From Burkholderiales bacterium (lineage in GTDB: Bacteria > Pseudomonadota > Gammaproteobacteria > Burkholderiales > SG8-41), in contig DATAJS010000005.1 in NCBI GenBank assembly GCA_036262035.1, positions 1 to 64,000 of the forward strand: DNA of 64,000 nt, in the 5' to 3' direction. The notes beneath the pieces were generated by a model that saw only the letters and a program-made list of their open reading frames with translations, did not search any database and had not been told where the DNA came from. Within the stretch, counting starts at the first letter, position 1. Every line of letters begins with the position of its first letter. Positions 51,062-59,343 of the stretch are shown here, piece by piece. Position numbers and translations under genes: made by a program.

Positions 51062-51667
51062 ATGGCCAAAGGACAGACGGGCGAGACCCGCGACGCTATC
51101 GCTTTCCTGCTCGACGACCACCGGCGCGTCGAAAAGCTCTTCGCCGACTTCGACGACGTCGACCGCGACGACGCGGACGCGGTCCAGGAGCTCGTGGAGA
51201 TCGCTTGCATGGAGCTGCAGATCCATTCCATCCTGGAGGAAGAGATCTTCTATCCCGCCGTGCGCTCGCAGCTCGCGGACGACGATCGGGAGCGGCACGA
51301 CCTGCTCAACGAAGCCGAAGTCGAGCACGAGACCGTCGACGACATGGTCGCCAAGCTGCAGGAGCTCGAGCCCGACGACGCGATGTACGCCGCGTACTTC
51401 CGGGTGCTCAGCGAATACGTGAAGCACCACGTCAAGGACGAAGAGACCGAGCTCTTTCCCTTCGTCAAAGGCCTCGATCTCGATCTGGCGCAGCTCGGCG
51501 AGGACATGCGCACGAGGCGCGAAGAGCTCTTCGCCGAGATGGAAGCGGACGAAGGCGAGCTCGACGAAGGTGAAACCGCCGAGCTCGACGAAGACTCGTT
51601 CGAGTCGGAGGAAGAAGACATCGAGGATGCGCAGGAGCAGGTGGATGTGAGCCGCACACGGCATTAG
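51062..51667 (+). CDS. hemerythrin-like HHE domain protein
   Basis: 201 residues from ATG at 51062. Diiron-binding pattern: FLLDDHRRVEKLFADFDDV, LQIHSILEEEIFYPAV, AEVEHETVDDMVAKLQELEP, YVKHHVKDEETELFPF. This is the DUF/HHE family that binds oxygen or nitric oxide, or senses redox state. The C-terminal 45 residues are strongly acidic. The last codons (VSRTRH) are part of a perfect hairpin that crosses the stop. Confidence 0.88.
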   Translation: MAKGQTGETRDAIAFLLDDHRRVEKLFADFDDVDRDDADAVQELVEIACMELQIHSILEEEIFYPAVRSQLADDDRERHDLLNEAEVEHETVDDMVAKLQELEPDDAMYAAYFRVLSEYVKHHVKDEETELFPFVKGLDLDLAQLGEDMRTRREELFAEMEADEGELDEGETAELDEDSFESEEEDIEDAQEQVDVSRTRH

Positions 51668-51682
51668 TCGTGTGCGGCTCAC
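51647..51682 (+). terminator. hairpin across the hemerythrin stop codon
   Basis: GTGAGCCGCACACG pairs perfectly with CGTGTGCGGCTCAC around an 8-base loop; the stop codon lies in the loop. No U-run follows, so it may stabilise the mRNA or act with the second hairpin 14 bases on. Confidence 0.5.
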
Positions 51683-51695
51683 GTGCGATAAACGA

Positions 51696-51722
51696 ACGGG
51701 GGAAACCAAAGGTTTCCCCCGT
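51696..51722. terminator. palindromic terminator between convergent genes
   Basis: ACGGGGGAAACC, loop AAA, GGTTTCCCCCGT: a 12-bp perfect stem between the hemerythrin gene and the convergent NtrC-type gene. The GGGAAACC..GGTTTCCC core is shared with the two palindromes at 59468-59564. Confidence 0.55.
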
Positions 51723-51780
51723 ATGCCCCCATCCTTCTGACCCGACGTCACGCGTACAAGACAACGGGTGAGCGGTTTCC

Positions 51781-51820
51781 CGTTCACCCGTTCACGCGTT
51801 CACCCGTTCACCCGTTCACG
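51781..51820. repeat. CGTTCACCC tandem repeat
   Basis: Four to five imperfect 9-base units CGTTCACCC/CGTTCACGC at the 3' flank of the NtrC-type gene, equal to GGGTGAACG on the other strand. Related in composition to the GTGA repeats at 29489 and 49204. Confidence 0.6.
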
Positions 51821-51823
51821 CAG

Positions 51824-53218
51824 TCAGAGTTTTTCCGCCTCGAACTCCTCGTCGTCTCTCTCCGGAGGCAGCGGCGTGCCGTCCTTCTCCGCCTTGTACT
51901 GCGCGAGGCGGTTGTAGAGGGTCTTGAGAGAGATGCCGAGCATCTCGGCGGCCTTGCGGCGGACGTTGCCGCACTCGGCGAGCGTGGCTTCGATGAGGCG
52001 GCGGTTCACCTCTTCGAGCGTGCTGCCGACACGTACCGTGATGAGCGGGGTGTGCGCGGGCTCCGAGAACATGCGCGGCGCGAGGTCGACGTCGACCACA
52101 CCGTCGGCCAGGATGTAGACGCGCTGCACGTAGTTCTTGAGCTCGCGGACGTTGCCCGGCCACGAGTGCGAGTACAGCGCGGCGATCGCCGCCGGCGAGA
52201 ACGTCTTCTTGGTGTTCTCTTCGGTGTTGAACTTCTCGAGGAAGTGGCGCGCGAGGATCTCGATGTCGGTGCCGCGGTCGCGCAGCGGCGGGAGCTCGAT
52301 CGGGAACACGTTCAGCCGGTGATACAGGTCCTCGCGCAGCTTCCCGTCGGCGACCGCTTTCGCGGGACTGCGGTTGGTCGCCGCGATGACGCGCACGTCG
52401 GTCGCGATCGGCGTGTTGGTGCCCACGCGCATGAACGTGCCGGTCTCGAGCACGCGCAGCAGCTTGACCTGCAGCTCCATGGGCATCTCGGTGATCTCGT
52501 CGAGGAACAGCGTGCCGCCGTGCGCGCGCTCGAAGAAGCCTTTGTGCTGGCGATCGGCGCCGGTGAACGAGCCTTTTTCGTGACCGAAGAGCTCGCTCTC
52601 GATCAGGTTCGGCGACACCGCGCCGCAGTTCAGCGGCAGGAAAGGCCGCTTCTTGCGCCGCGAAAGATCATGAACGGTCTGCGCCGCGAGCTCCTTGCCG
52701 GTGCCGCTCTCGCCCACCAGCAGCACGGTTGCCGACGTCGGCGCCACGCGGTTCAACTGGTCGTAGAGCTTCTGCATCACCGGTGCGCTGCCGATCATGT
52801 GGCCGAAACGGCCCAGGCCGCGCAGCTCCTGACGCAGGTCGCCGATCTCGGCCCGCAGCTCGTGGGTGCCCGGGACGCGTTGCAGGATCGATTTCAGCCG
52901 GTCGATGTCGACCGGCTTCACGAGGTAATCGGTCGCGCCGGAGCGCAGGGCGCCGACGGCGCTCTCCACGGTGGCGTGGCCGGTGATCATGACGACCTCG
53001 GTCGCCTCGCGCTGCTCGAGGTCGTCGACGAGCTCGACGCCGTTACCGTCGGGCAGCTGCAGATCGGTGAGAAGAACATCGGGCCGCATCTGCGTGAGCT
53101 GGATGCGGGCAGTGCGCAGCGAAGTCGCCTTGGCGACCGTGAAACCCTCGCCCTTGACGAACTCGGATAGCCATTCAAGCTGTTCGGGATCGTCGTCTAC
53201 GAGCAGGACGTGTGGCAT
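51824..53218 (-). CDS. sigma-54-dependent NtrC-family response regulator
   Basis: 464 residues. Receiver domain with phospho-acceptor Asp52 ([13 protein letters not shown]) and acidic pocket VDDDPEQ. The AAA+ activator domain has Walker A GESGTGKE at 169-176, the sigma-54 contact loop GSFTGA at 216-221 (a tolerated variant of GAFTGA) and Walker [13 protein letters not shown] at 234-245. A Fis-type helix-turn-helix near 410-450 ([20 protein letters not shown]) completes it. Needs RpoN to act, and rpoN lies 4.6 kb away. No dedicated kinase is adjacent; the hybrid kinase at 43.8 kb is the nearest candidate. A sigma-54-like site sits upstream at 53369, so it may activate its own gene. Confidence 0.94.
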   Translation of the reverse strand: MPHVLLVDDDPEQLEWLSEFVKGEGFTVAKATSLRTARIQLTQMRPDVLLTDLQLPDGNGVELVDDLEQREATEVVMITGHATVESAVGALRSGATDYLVKPVDIDRLKSILQRVPGTHELRAEIGDLRQELRGLGRFGHMIGSAPVMQKLYDQLNRVAPTSATVLLVGESGTGKELAAQTVHDLSRRKKRPFLPLNCGAVSPNLIESELFGHEKGSFTGADRQHKGFFERAHGGTLFLDEITEMPMELQVKLLRVLETGTFMRVGTNTPIATDVRVIAATNRSPAKAVADGKLREDLYHRLNVFPIELPPLRDRGTDIEILARHFLEKFNTEENTKKTFSPAAIAALYSHSWPGNVRELKNYVQRVYILADGVVDVDLAPRMFSEPAHTPLITVRVGSTLEEVNRRLIEATLAECGNVRRKAAEMLGISLKTLYNRLAQYKAEKDGTPLPPERDDEEFEAEKL

Positions 53219-53368
53219 CGAACCTCCTTAAGGACGTGTGTGCAGCGCCCCCATTTTTTGCGATGTGAAAAAGGGCGACCGCAGGAGCCGAAATTGTTAC
53301 TCGCGTTGGGTAAATCTTACCTGCTTTGGGCCGTTTTAAAGCCTCCCAACGCGTTGCGGGCTTGTTAA

Positions 53369-53384
53369 CGCAATTACCGCGCCA
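53369..53384 (-). promoter_or_regulatory. sigma-54-type promoter of the NtrC-family gene
   Basis: TGGCGCGGTAATTGCG on the minus strand: TGGC at -24 and TTGC at -12 with the required spacing. Expected start near 53357, a leader of about 140 bases with AAGGAGG before the ATG at 53218. It begins immediately after the ku stop codon. Confidence 0.6.
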
Positions 53385-53386
53385 GT

Positions 53387-54304
53387 TCAGGCGCGCTTTT
53401 TGGTGGCCGTTTTCTTGGCCAGGCGGGAGGCGGATTTGCGCGCGGCTGCGCGCTTGGCGGGTTGCTTGGCTTCGTCGTTCGCGGCTTCGTCTTCCGCGGA
53501 GGCGCCCTTGCCTTTCTTGTCGAGGCTCTTGCGGAGCAGCGATACGAGGTCGATGACTTCGGCGCCGCGGCGCGGCTCGGCGGTCTCGCCCGACGGCGGC
53601 GTGAGCGTGTGAGTCTCGCCGGAAGAGATCTTCTTCTCGATCTGCTTCATGAGGTCGGCGGTGTAGGTGTCCTTGTACTGCTCGGGCTTCCACTTCTCGG
53701 TCATGTCGTCGACCAGCCGCTCGGCCATCGCGATCTCCTTGTCGGAGACGCCGGACGAGCCTTCTTCCGGCAGGTCGAGCTCGGACGCGGGACGGATCTC
53801 GTTGGCGAAGCGCAGCGTGTTCATGAGCAGCATGTTCTCGAGCGGAATGAGCGCCGCGAGGTGCTGCTTGGAGCGGATGACGACGTTGGCGATGCCGATG
53901 CGCCCGGTCTTCCTCAGCACTTCGCGCAGGAGCTTGTAGCCCTTCTCGCCGCGCTTGCCGGGCTCGAGGTAGTACGGCGTGTCGTAGTAGTACGGCGCGA
54001 CCGAGGCGGCGTCGACGAATCCGACGATGTCCACCGTCTGGGTCGCCTCGACGTTCGCCTGCTTGAAGTCCTCGTCGGTGACGACGACGTACTCGCCCTT
54101 CTCGTACTCGTAGCCCTTGACGATGTTCTCCATCGTGATCTCCTCGCCGGTGCGCTTGTTGTAGCGCTTGTAGCCGACCGGGGAGAAGTCGCGCTTGTCG
54201 ATCATGTCGAACGACAGCCGCTCGCTGCGCGAAGCCGGATAGAGCGAAACCGGAATCGTGACGAGACCGAAGGAGATGGCGCCTTTCCAGAGCGTACGCG
54301 GCAT
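53387..54304 (-). CDS. ku: Ku-family DNA end-binding protein
   Basis: 305 residues. MPRTLWKGAISFGLVTIPVS is the signature start of bacterial Ku, followed by YEYEKGEYVVVTDEDF, SVAPYYYDTPYYLEP and KQHLAALIPLENMLLMNTLR. The C-terminus is Lys/Ala-rich (AKRAAARKSASRLAKKTATK), as in Ku proteins with extended DNA-binding tails. It binds DNA double-strand ends for non-homologous end joining, usually with LigD, which is not in this window. It probably belongs to the run DUF4142-topIB-membrane protein-ku. Confidence 0.95.
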   Translation of the reverse strand: MPRTLWKGAISFGLVTIPVSLYPASRSERLSFDMIDKRDFSPVGYKRYNKRTGEEITMENIVKGYEYEKGEYVVVTDEDFKQANVEATQTVDIVGFVDAASVAPYYYDTPYYLEPGKRGEKGYKLLREVLRKTGRIGIANVVIRSKQHLAALIPLENMLLMNTLRFANEIRPASELDLPEEGSSGVSDKEIAMAERLVDDMTEKWKPEQYKDTYTADLMKQIEKKISSGETHTLTPPSGETAEPRRGAEVIDLVSLLRKSLDKKGKGASAEDEAANDEAKQPAKRAAARKSASRLAKKTATKKRA

Positions 54305-54345
54305 GATTGTGAGGCGGACCCGAAATGACGGACGGATATCCTAGC

Positions 54346-55083
54346 TCAAACCTGGCGCGACAGGTTGTGCGCCGGAGGCTCGGTCACCGTGACGGTATCG
54401 CGATGCTCCACCCGGCGGTTGATCCGGCGGGCGCCGCGCGTGCCCATGGCGCCGCCGATCATCGACAGCACGAGCGAGAGCAGCACGGTGGCCGACAGCC
54501 AGCCGGTCGCGGTGCCGACCGTGGTCGCGGCGTCCTCGACCGTCGAGCGCGGGGCGGTAGTCGCAGCCGCCGGCGTGGACAGGCGCTCGGTGATCGCGCG
54601 CGCCTGACCGGCGTCGATGCCCATCGACTCGAGCGTGCGCTGCATCTGGTCGCGGTCGCCGAGCTGCGGCGCGGCCGCGGACGTCTCCTGCGGCGCCGGT
54701 GCGAGCAGGCCGAACATGCCCGCGGTCAGGGTGCCGAGCGCGGTGGTCGCCAGCGCGGCATACAGGACGGTCGTCGCACCCCACGATACCGCGCCGTGCA
54801 GCACGCCGTCGCCGGTGCGCCGCAGGCCCGAGAGCCGCGCGGCGACGAATCCGCCGACGACCGCCGCGACGAGCATGCTGATGGTCTGCCACGCGGCGGC
54901 GCCCATCGTGATCGCGCGCGGACTGTCGGTGCCGGTGTCGACCACCGACACGCCGACGGCGACGCCGGCGAGCGTGAGCAGCAGCATCACCGAGATTCCG
55001 ACTGCGAGTGAAGCGAAGATCGCGGGCCACGAAACCGGCGAGAGCCTGGCGCGGTCCGGTGCGGGAGTGATTTCGACGGCCAT
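54346..55083 (-). CDS. unknown three-to-four-helix membrane protein
   Basis: 245 residues. Hydrophobic segments near 20-45 (WPAIFASLAVGISVMLLLTL), 65-90 (ISMLVAAVVGGFVAARLSGL), 100-125 (WGATTVLYAALATTALGTLT) and 195-215 (LSATVLLSLVLSMIGGAMGT), with a polar loop between. No recognised family, but such proteins recur beside PRC-barrel and stress genes. It lies 18 bases after topoisomerase IB and 41 bases before ku. Confidence 0.7.
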   Translation of the reverse strand: MAVEITPAPDRARLSPVSWPAIFASLAVGISVMLLLTLAGVAVGVSVVDTGTDSPRAITMGAAAWQTISMLVAAVVGGFVAARLSGLRRTGDGVLHGAVSWGATTVLYAALATTALGTLTAGMFGLLAPAPQETSAAAPQLGDRDQMQRTLESMGIDAGQARAITERLSTPAAATTAPRSTVEDAATTVGTATGWLSATVLLSLVLSMIGGAMGTRGARRINRRVEHRDTVTVTEPPAHNLSRQV

Positions 55084-55101
55084 GTTGAACCTCTTCTGCG
55101 G

Positions 55102-56238
55102 CTAGTGTTTGTTGCGCGCGGAACGCTTCGTTCGCGCCTTGCGCAACGACTTGCGCAGTGGGCCTTCGAGGCTCTTTCCGTGCGGCGTGTGCGCGAGAAG
55201 CTGCAACAGCCGTACCCGTTCGTTCACCGTTCCGCGCAGCACCGCCCCGCGCAGCTCCCCCGCGAGATAGGCGTCGATGACGACCGGATTGACGTAGCAC
55301 TTGCGGCACATCGCAGGCGTATTGCCGAGCGTATCGGCGATCGACTGCAACACCTCTTTCATCTTCGCCTGCGCTTCCTTCTGATGCGCGAACGCGTGGC
55401 CGGCGAGCGCGGCGAGCGCCTCGGCGGTGGCGTGCCACGTGCGGAAGTCTTTCGCGGTGAATGCGTCGCCCGTGATCTCCTTCAGGTACTCGTTGACGTC
55501 GGTGGACCCGACGTCGCGCACGCTGCCGTCGTCGTCGACGTAGCCGAACAGCTCCTGCCCCGGCAGCTCGAGGCAGCCGCGCAGCACCTTCGCCGCGCGC
55601 GGATCCTCGAGCTCGATCTCGTGCACGATGCCGTGCTTGCCGCGAAACCTGAACTGCACGCGGCGTCCGTTCACTTTCACGTGGCGGTTGCGCAGCGTGG
55701 TGAGGCCGTACGAATCGTTCGTTCGCGCGTACTCGTCGTTGCCGACGCGGATCAGCGTGTGCTCGAGCAGACGCACGATGGTCGCGAGGACTTTCTCGCG
55801 CGGCATACCGGCGAGCTTGAGGTCGCGCGCGACGCGCCGGTGAATCTTCGGCAGCGCCCTTCCGAACGTGTTCATGCGCTCGAACTTGTGCGCGTCTCGC
55901 ACCTGGCGCCATTTGGGGTGATAGCGATACTGCTTGCGTCCCCTGGCGTCGATGCCGGTCGCCTGCACGTGGCCGCGCTCGTCGCGGCATATCCATACGT
56001 CGCGGTATGCCGGTGGGATGGCAAGCCTGCGGATGCGCGCGAGCGTCGCTTCATCGCTCACGCGTTTGCCGCGCGCGTCGACGTAGGTGTAGCCCTTGCC
56101 TGCGCGCTTTCTCCTGATGCCCGGTTCGCTGTCGCTCGAATAGCGCAGGTCGTCGCACGCGCGAAGCGTCTCGGCGGTGCTCTTCGGTATGACCGGCGGC
56201 GGCGCGCCGCGCGACGTTTCAGCGGCCGGCGAGCGCAT
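55102..56238 (-). CDS. type IB DNA topoisomerase
   Basis: 378 residues. GYTYVDARGKRVSDEATLAR, IPPAYRDVWICRDERGHVQA, GRKQYRYHPKWRQVRD and the core YLKEITGDAFTAKDFRTWHA match bacterial (poxvirus-like) topoisomerase IB. The catalytic tyrosine is in NTPAMCRKCYVNPVVI. Relaxes supercoils by transient 3'-phosphotyrosine nicking. Its start overlaps the 3' end of the DUF4142 gene by 20 bases, indicating one transcript. The first 20 residues are weakly conserved, so the start may be later. Confidence 0.92.
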   Translation of the reverse strand: MRSPAAETSRGAPPPVIPKSTAETLRACDDLRYSSDSEPGIRRKRAGKGYTYVDARGKRVSDEATLARIRRLAIPPAYRDVWICRDERGHVQATGIDARGRKQYRYHPKWRQVRDAHKFERMNTFGRALPKIHRRVARDLKLAGMPREKVLATIVRLLEHTLIRVGNDEYARTNDSYGLTTLRNRHVKVNGRRVQFRFRGKHGIVHEIELEDPRAAKVLRGCLELPGQELFGYVDDDGSVRDVGSTDVNEYLKEITGDAFTAKDFRTWHATAEALAALAGHAFAHQKEAQAKMKEVLQSIADTLGNTPAMCRKCYVNPVVIDAYLAGELRGAVLRGTVNERVRLLQLLAHTPHGKSLEGPLRKSLRKARTKRSARNKH

Positions 56239-56845
56239 TCACGAGCTTCTGGGCGGCGGTCAGGTGCTCGCGCAGCGCGGTCAGCGTCCGCTCGGCGTAG
56301 CGCTTGAGGTCACGGTCGTTGCCGTCGTTCAGCTGGCGCTCGAACAGCGCAATCGCCTCCTTGTGCGCGTCCACCCCGAAGCGACGGAGGAACGCTTCGC
56401 CGATCTCCTGCGCCCGCACGCCCGAAAGCTTGGTGACCATGTCCAGATGACGGCCGGTCGCCGCGGGCGGCAGGTTGAGCCCTTTCGCCGCGGCGATCTT
56501 GCGCAGCTCGTCGACGCTGCGGCCGTGCTCCTTGGCGATGCGTTCGGCGTAGCCGCGGATCTCGGGCGCCGGCGTCGCTTTGAGCACCAGCCGCGCCGCC
56601 TCGACTTCGGCGAGCCCGCTCGACGCGGCGAACAGCGCGAACGCTTCGTCGGCCGGCTGCATCGATGCGCCGGACACCGCGGCGGGCGACACGACAAGGT
56701 CCGTCGTCTGCGCCACCGCTTCGGATACGAATGCGAACGTCTTCGGCTTTTGCGGCCGCGTGTCGCACGCGGTCGCCAGCGCGAGTGCGCATAGCGCGAT
56801 GACCGCCGCGCTCACGCGCCTGCGCAAAGCATTGCGATCGTCCAT
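56219..56845 (-). CDS. DUF4142 lipoprotein
   Basis: 208 residues from ATG at 56845. A signal with lipobox-like ALALATACDT precedes the DUF4142 helical bundle: ASSGLAEVEAARLVLKATPA, GYAERIAKEHGRSVDELRKI, AAAKGLNLPPAATG, and KEAIALFERQLNDGNDRDLK. It is a ferritin-like, four-helix periplasmic domain of unknown activity, often induced by stress. First gene of the topIB/ku operon. A sigma-54-like site lies upstream at 56896-56911. Confidence 0.88.
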   Translation of the reverse strand: MDDRNALRRRVSAAVIALCALALATACDTRPQKPKTFAFVSEAVAQTTDLVVSPAAVSGASMQPADEAFALFAASSGLAEVEAARLVLKATPAPEIRGYAERIAKEHGRSVDELRKIAAAKGLNLPPAATGRHLDMVTKLSGVRAQEIGEAFLRRFGVDAHKEAIALFERQLNDGNDRDLKRYAERTLTALREHLTAAQKLVNALAGR

Positions 56846-56895
56846 GAGGGTCCTCGAAGAATCTCCGCGCGATTGCACGGGATGCGGCCGCTTCC

Positions 56896-56911
56896 TGCAT
56901 CGTGCGTGCCC
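56896..56911 (-). promoter_or_regulatory. sigma-54-type promoter of the DUF4142-topIB-ku run
   Basis: GGGCACGCACGATGCA on the minus strand: GGCAC at -24, ATGCA at -12, ten bases between GG and GC. Expected leader about 40 bases. It is arranged back-to-back with the site at 56917. Confidence 0.5.
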
Positions 56912-56916
56912 GTCAC

Positions 56917-56932
56917 GGGCATAGGCATTGCA
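56917..56932 (+). promoter_or_regulatory. sigma-54-type promoter of the PRC-barrel operon
   Basis: GGGCATAGGCATTGCA: GGCAT at -24, TTGCA at -12. Expected leader about 32 bases with GAGAGGGA before the ATG at 56975. It shares the AGGCATTGCACC segment with the hemerythrin site at 51016. Confidence 0.6.
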
Positions 56933-56974
56933 CCAACGCGGCCGAAAGGCCCCGACTCACGAGAGGGAAACATC

Positions 56975-57310
56975 ATGAGAAACCTCGTTCGTTACGCACT
57001 CATGGCGATCGCGCTCGCCGCGGTTGCGCCGGCCGTGGCGCAGGATGCGAAGAAGGCGCCTGCGGCGTCGGGAGCGGCCGCGCGCCCGGCCGATTCCACC
57101 GCCAACAAGCCCAGCGAGTCCGGCGCACAGACCAGCACGCCGCCGGGCGCGGTCACCGGCGCAGGCCAGCCGCAGGGCGGCGGTCAACCGGCGCAAGCAC
57201 AAGGCGCCGACAGCGCGAAAGCGAAGAGCGGCACCGGCGCCAAGACCAAGAAATCGGCGAAGAAGAAAAAGACGCGCAAGCACCGCACGGCGAAGCGCAC
57301 CGCCCGCTGA
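56975..57310 (+). CDS. small exported Ala/Lys-rich protein
   Basis: 111 residues. Signal peptide (MRNLVRYALMAIALAAVAPA), a low-complexity Gly/Gln/Pro/Ala middle, and a strongly basic end (KKSAKKKKTRKHRTAKRTAR). No family recognised. Expected periplasmic and disordered. The last stop base is shared with the ATG of the PRC-barrel gene (TGATG). Confidence 0.75.
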   Translation: MRNLVRYALMAIALAAVAPAVAQDAKKAPAASGAAARPADSTANKPSESGAQTSTPPGAVTGAGQPQGGGQPAQAQGADSAKAKSGTGAKTKKSAKKKKTRKHRTAKRTAR

Positions 57311-57759
57311 TGTCAGCCGCAGCGCACCGCGCGAATCCCTACACCGCGAGCGGCCTCGCCGGCAGCTCGCGTGGCTGCGCGCCTGCGGCCGATCGGGAGC
57401 CCGGCGGCCCCGGGCCCGAGGTCATGGCGGCGAGCTCGCTCGAAGGCGAGACGGTCATGAACCTCGCCGGCGACACGCTCGGCGAGATCGAAGAGCTCAT
57501 GCTCGACGTGAAGACCGGCCGCATCGCCTACGCGATACTCGCGGTCGGCGGCTTCCTCGGCATCGGCGAGAAGTACTTCGCCGTACCGTGGCGCGCTCTC
57601 ACGCTCGATCCCGAGCGCAAGTGCTTCGTGCTCGACGTCGACAAGGATCGGCTGGAGAACGCGCCCGGCTTCGACCGCGATCACTGGCCCGCGATGGCCG
57701 ACGAAAGCTGGGCGACGGCGGTGCACGAGTACTACCGGACTCAGCCATACTGGAAGTAA
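57310..57759 (+). CDS. PRC-barrel domain protein
   Basis: 149 residues. Residues about 38-120 hold the PRC barrel: ASSLEGETVMNLAGDTLGEI, EELMLDVKTGRIAYAILAVG, and GIGEKYFAVPWRALTLDPER. Families of this type bind small ligands or act as stress-related scaffolds. No signal peptide is visible; translation is coupled to the exported protein before it. Followed by a strong terminator. Confidence 0.88.
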   Translation: MSAAAHRANPYTASGLAGSSRGCAPAADREPGGPGPEVMAASSLEGETVMNLAGDTLGEIEELMLDVKTGRIAYAILAVGGFLGIGEKYFAVPWRALTLDPERKCFVLDVDKDRLENAPGFDRDHWPAMADESWATAVHEYYRTQPYWK

Positions 57760-57768
57760 CCCGCCAAC

Positions 57769-57797
57769 AAAAAACGGCGCCCTGGGGCGCCGTTTTT
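57769..57797. terminator. bidirectional rho-independent terminator
   Basis: AAAAAACGGCGCC, loop CTGG, GGCGCCGTTTTT between the PRC-barrel gene and the convergent rpoN gene. GC stem with an A-run on one side and a T-run on the other, so it can end both transcripts. Confidence 0.9.
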
Positions 57798-57812
57798 ATT
57801 GGTGACGAAGCA

Positions 57813-59261
57813 TCAAGCCTGCGCGCGCATCGTCTGCGATCTGCCGAGCGTGCGGCGGACCTCGACGCTCGGGACGCGCATCAGCGTGCGGTACTTGGTG
57901 ATCGTCCTGCGCGCGACGCGCAGACCCTGCTCGGAGAGCAGCGTCGCGAGCTTGGCGTCGGACAGCGGACGCGCGGGGTCTTCGGTCGTGATCAGCTCCT
58001 TCAGCAGCGCGCGCACCGCGGTCGCCGAGCAGGCGCCGCCCGCCTCGGTCGCAAGCTGACGCGAGAAGAAGTGCTTGAACTCGTACACGCCGCGCGGGGT
58101 GGCCATGTACTTGTTGTTCGTCACGCGGCACACCGTCGACTCGTGCAGATTGAGCTGCGCGGCGATGTGCTTGAGCGCGAGCGGCTTCATCGCCACCTCC
58201 CCGTACTCGAGGAAGGCGCGCTGTTTCTGCACGATCGCTTCGGCGACGCGCTGGATGGTGACGAGGCGCTGCTCCATGCTGCGCAGCAGCCAGCGCGCTT
58301 CCTGGAGCTGCTTCGACAGGAACGAGTGGCCCGCGCCCGACACCGCGTCGGCGTACGAGCGGTTGATGCGCAGCCGCGGCACGACCGCGGGATTGAGGTT
58401 GCACACCCACTTGCCGCGGACCTTGGTGACGATCACGTCCGGGATGACGAAGCGCGCGTCGCCGCGTCCGAAGCGATGGCCCGGCTTCGGATCGAGGGAG
58501 CGGATCAGCGCGATCGCCTGGTGCATCGTCTTCTCGTCGCAATTCAACTGCTGCTGGAGCTTGCCCAGCTCGTGGGCGGCGAGCACCGGCAGATGGTTCT
58601 GCACGATCCTGCATGCGCATTCCCACGCCGGGCCGCGCTCGTCGCGCGCGTTGAGCTGCAGCGTCAGGCATTCCTGGAGATCGCGCGCCCCGACGCCGGC
58701 GGGCTCGAGAGTCTGTACGAGCTTGAGCGAGGCGCGAAGCTCGTCGGGCTCGACGCCGCCGTCCGCGGTGAGCAGCGCCGCCAGCTCTTCCAGGGAGACT
58801 TTCAGATAACCATCGTCGTCGAGCGCATCGACGATGAGGTGCGCCAGCGCGCGGTCGCGCTCGCCCATCGGGGAGAGCATCAACTGGTTGCGAAGATGGG
58901 CCTGGAGCGAAGGCTCGGGCTCGCTCCAGTCGGTGCGGTCGTTTTCCATGTCGCCCGAGCCGCCGGAGCCGAACGACGGGCTCTCGTAGCTGTAGCGCTC
59001 TTCGCCCTCGTTGTCGGGTGCGGCGGACTCAGGCGCGGCCGTCGTCGGGGTGGCCGGCTCCGAGAGCGTCGATGACGAAGCCGATGTGGCGGCATGCTGC
59101 GGCTTCTCGGCCTGTTCCTCGAGGAACGGGTTGTTCACCAGCGCTTCACCCATCTCCTGAGCGAATTCGAGCGCTGACAACTGCAGGAGGCGAAGCGCCT
59201 GCTGGAGCTGCGGGGTTAACGCGAGGTGCTGTCTGAGCCTGAGATCGAGGGCCGGGGCCAT
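57813..59261 (-). CDS. rpoN: RNA polymerase sigma-54 factor, solitary rpoN
   Basis: 482 residues. Activator-responsive region I is Gln/Leu-rich (LRLRQHLALTPQLQQALRLL, SALEFAQEMGEALVNNPFLE). An acidic/Ser-rich region II follows, then the core-binding part (LTLQLNARDERGPAWECACR), the helix-turn-helix (AAQLNLHESTVCRVTNNKYM), and the RpoN box ARRTITKYR near residue 450. It directs transcription at -24/-12 promoters with an NtrC-type activator. The usual lptB-rpoN-hpf-ptsN neighbourhood is absent, so this is probably a second, specialised copy. A sigma-54-type promoter lies in front of it at 59328. RBS GTAGGAGG before the ATG. Confidence 0.95.
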   Translation of the reverse strand: MAPALDLRLRQHLALTPQLQQALRLLQLSALEFAQEMGEALVNNPFLEEQAEKPQHAATSASSSTLSEPATPTTAAPESAAPDNEGEERYSYESPSFGSGGSGDMENDRTDWSEPEPSLQAHLRNQLMLSPMGERDRALAHLIVDALDDDGYLKVSLEELAALLTADGGVEPDELRASLKLVQTLEPAGVGARDLQECLTLQLNARDERGPAWECACRIVQNHLPVLAAHELGKLQQQLNCDEKTMHQAIALIRSLDPKPGHRFGRGDARFVIPDVIVTKVRGKWVCNLNPAVVPRLRINRSYADAVSGAGHSFLSKQLQEARWLLRSMEQRLVTIQRVAEAIVQKQRAFLEYGEVAMKPLALKHIAAQLNLHESTVCRVTNNKYMATPRGVYEFKHFFSRQLATEAGGACSATAVRALLKELITTEDPARPLSDAKLATLLSEQGLRVARRTITKYRTLMRVPSVEVRRTLGRSQTMRAQA

Positions 59262-59327
59262 TTGTGTTGCCTCCTACTTGTTGTCTCCACCCCAAACAGG
59301 GTGCATTCGTTCACTGCGCACCCCTGT

Positions 59328-59343
59328 TGCAAGGCCTATGCCA
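59328..59343 (-). promoter_or_regulatory. sigma-54-type promoter of rpoN
   Basis: TGGCATAGGCCTTGCA on the minus strand, the best match in the window to TGGCAC-N5-TTGCA (one mismatch). Expected start near 59317 and a leader of about 56 bases. It implies positive autoregulation of rpoN. Confidence 0.7.

Noticed and set aside
53387-56845. A complete Ku-LigD end-joining locus
   Set aside because: No ATP-dependent ligase or polymerase/nuclease domain is encoded anywhere in the window.
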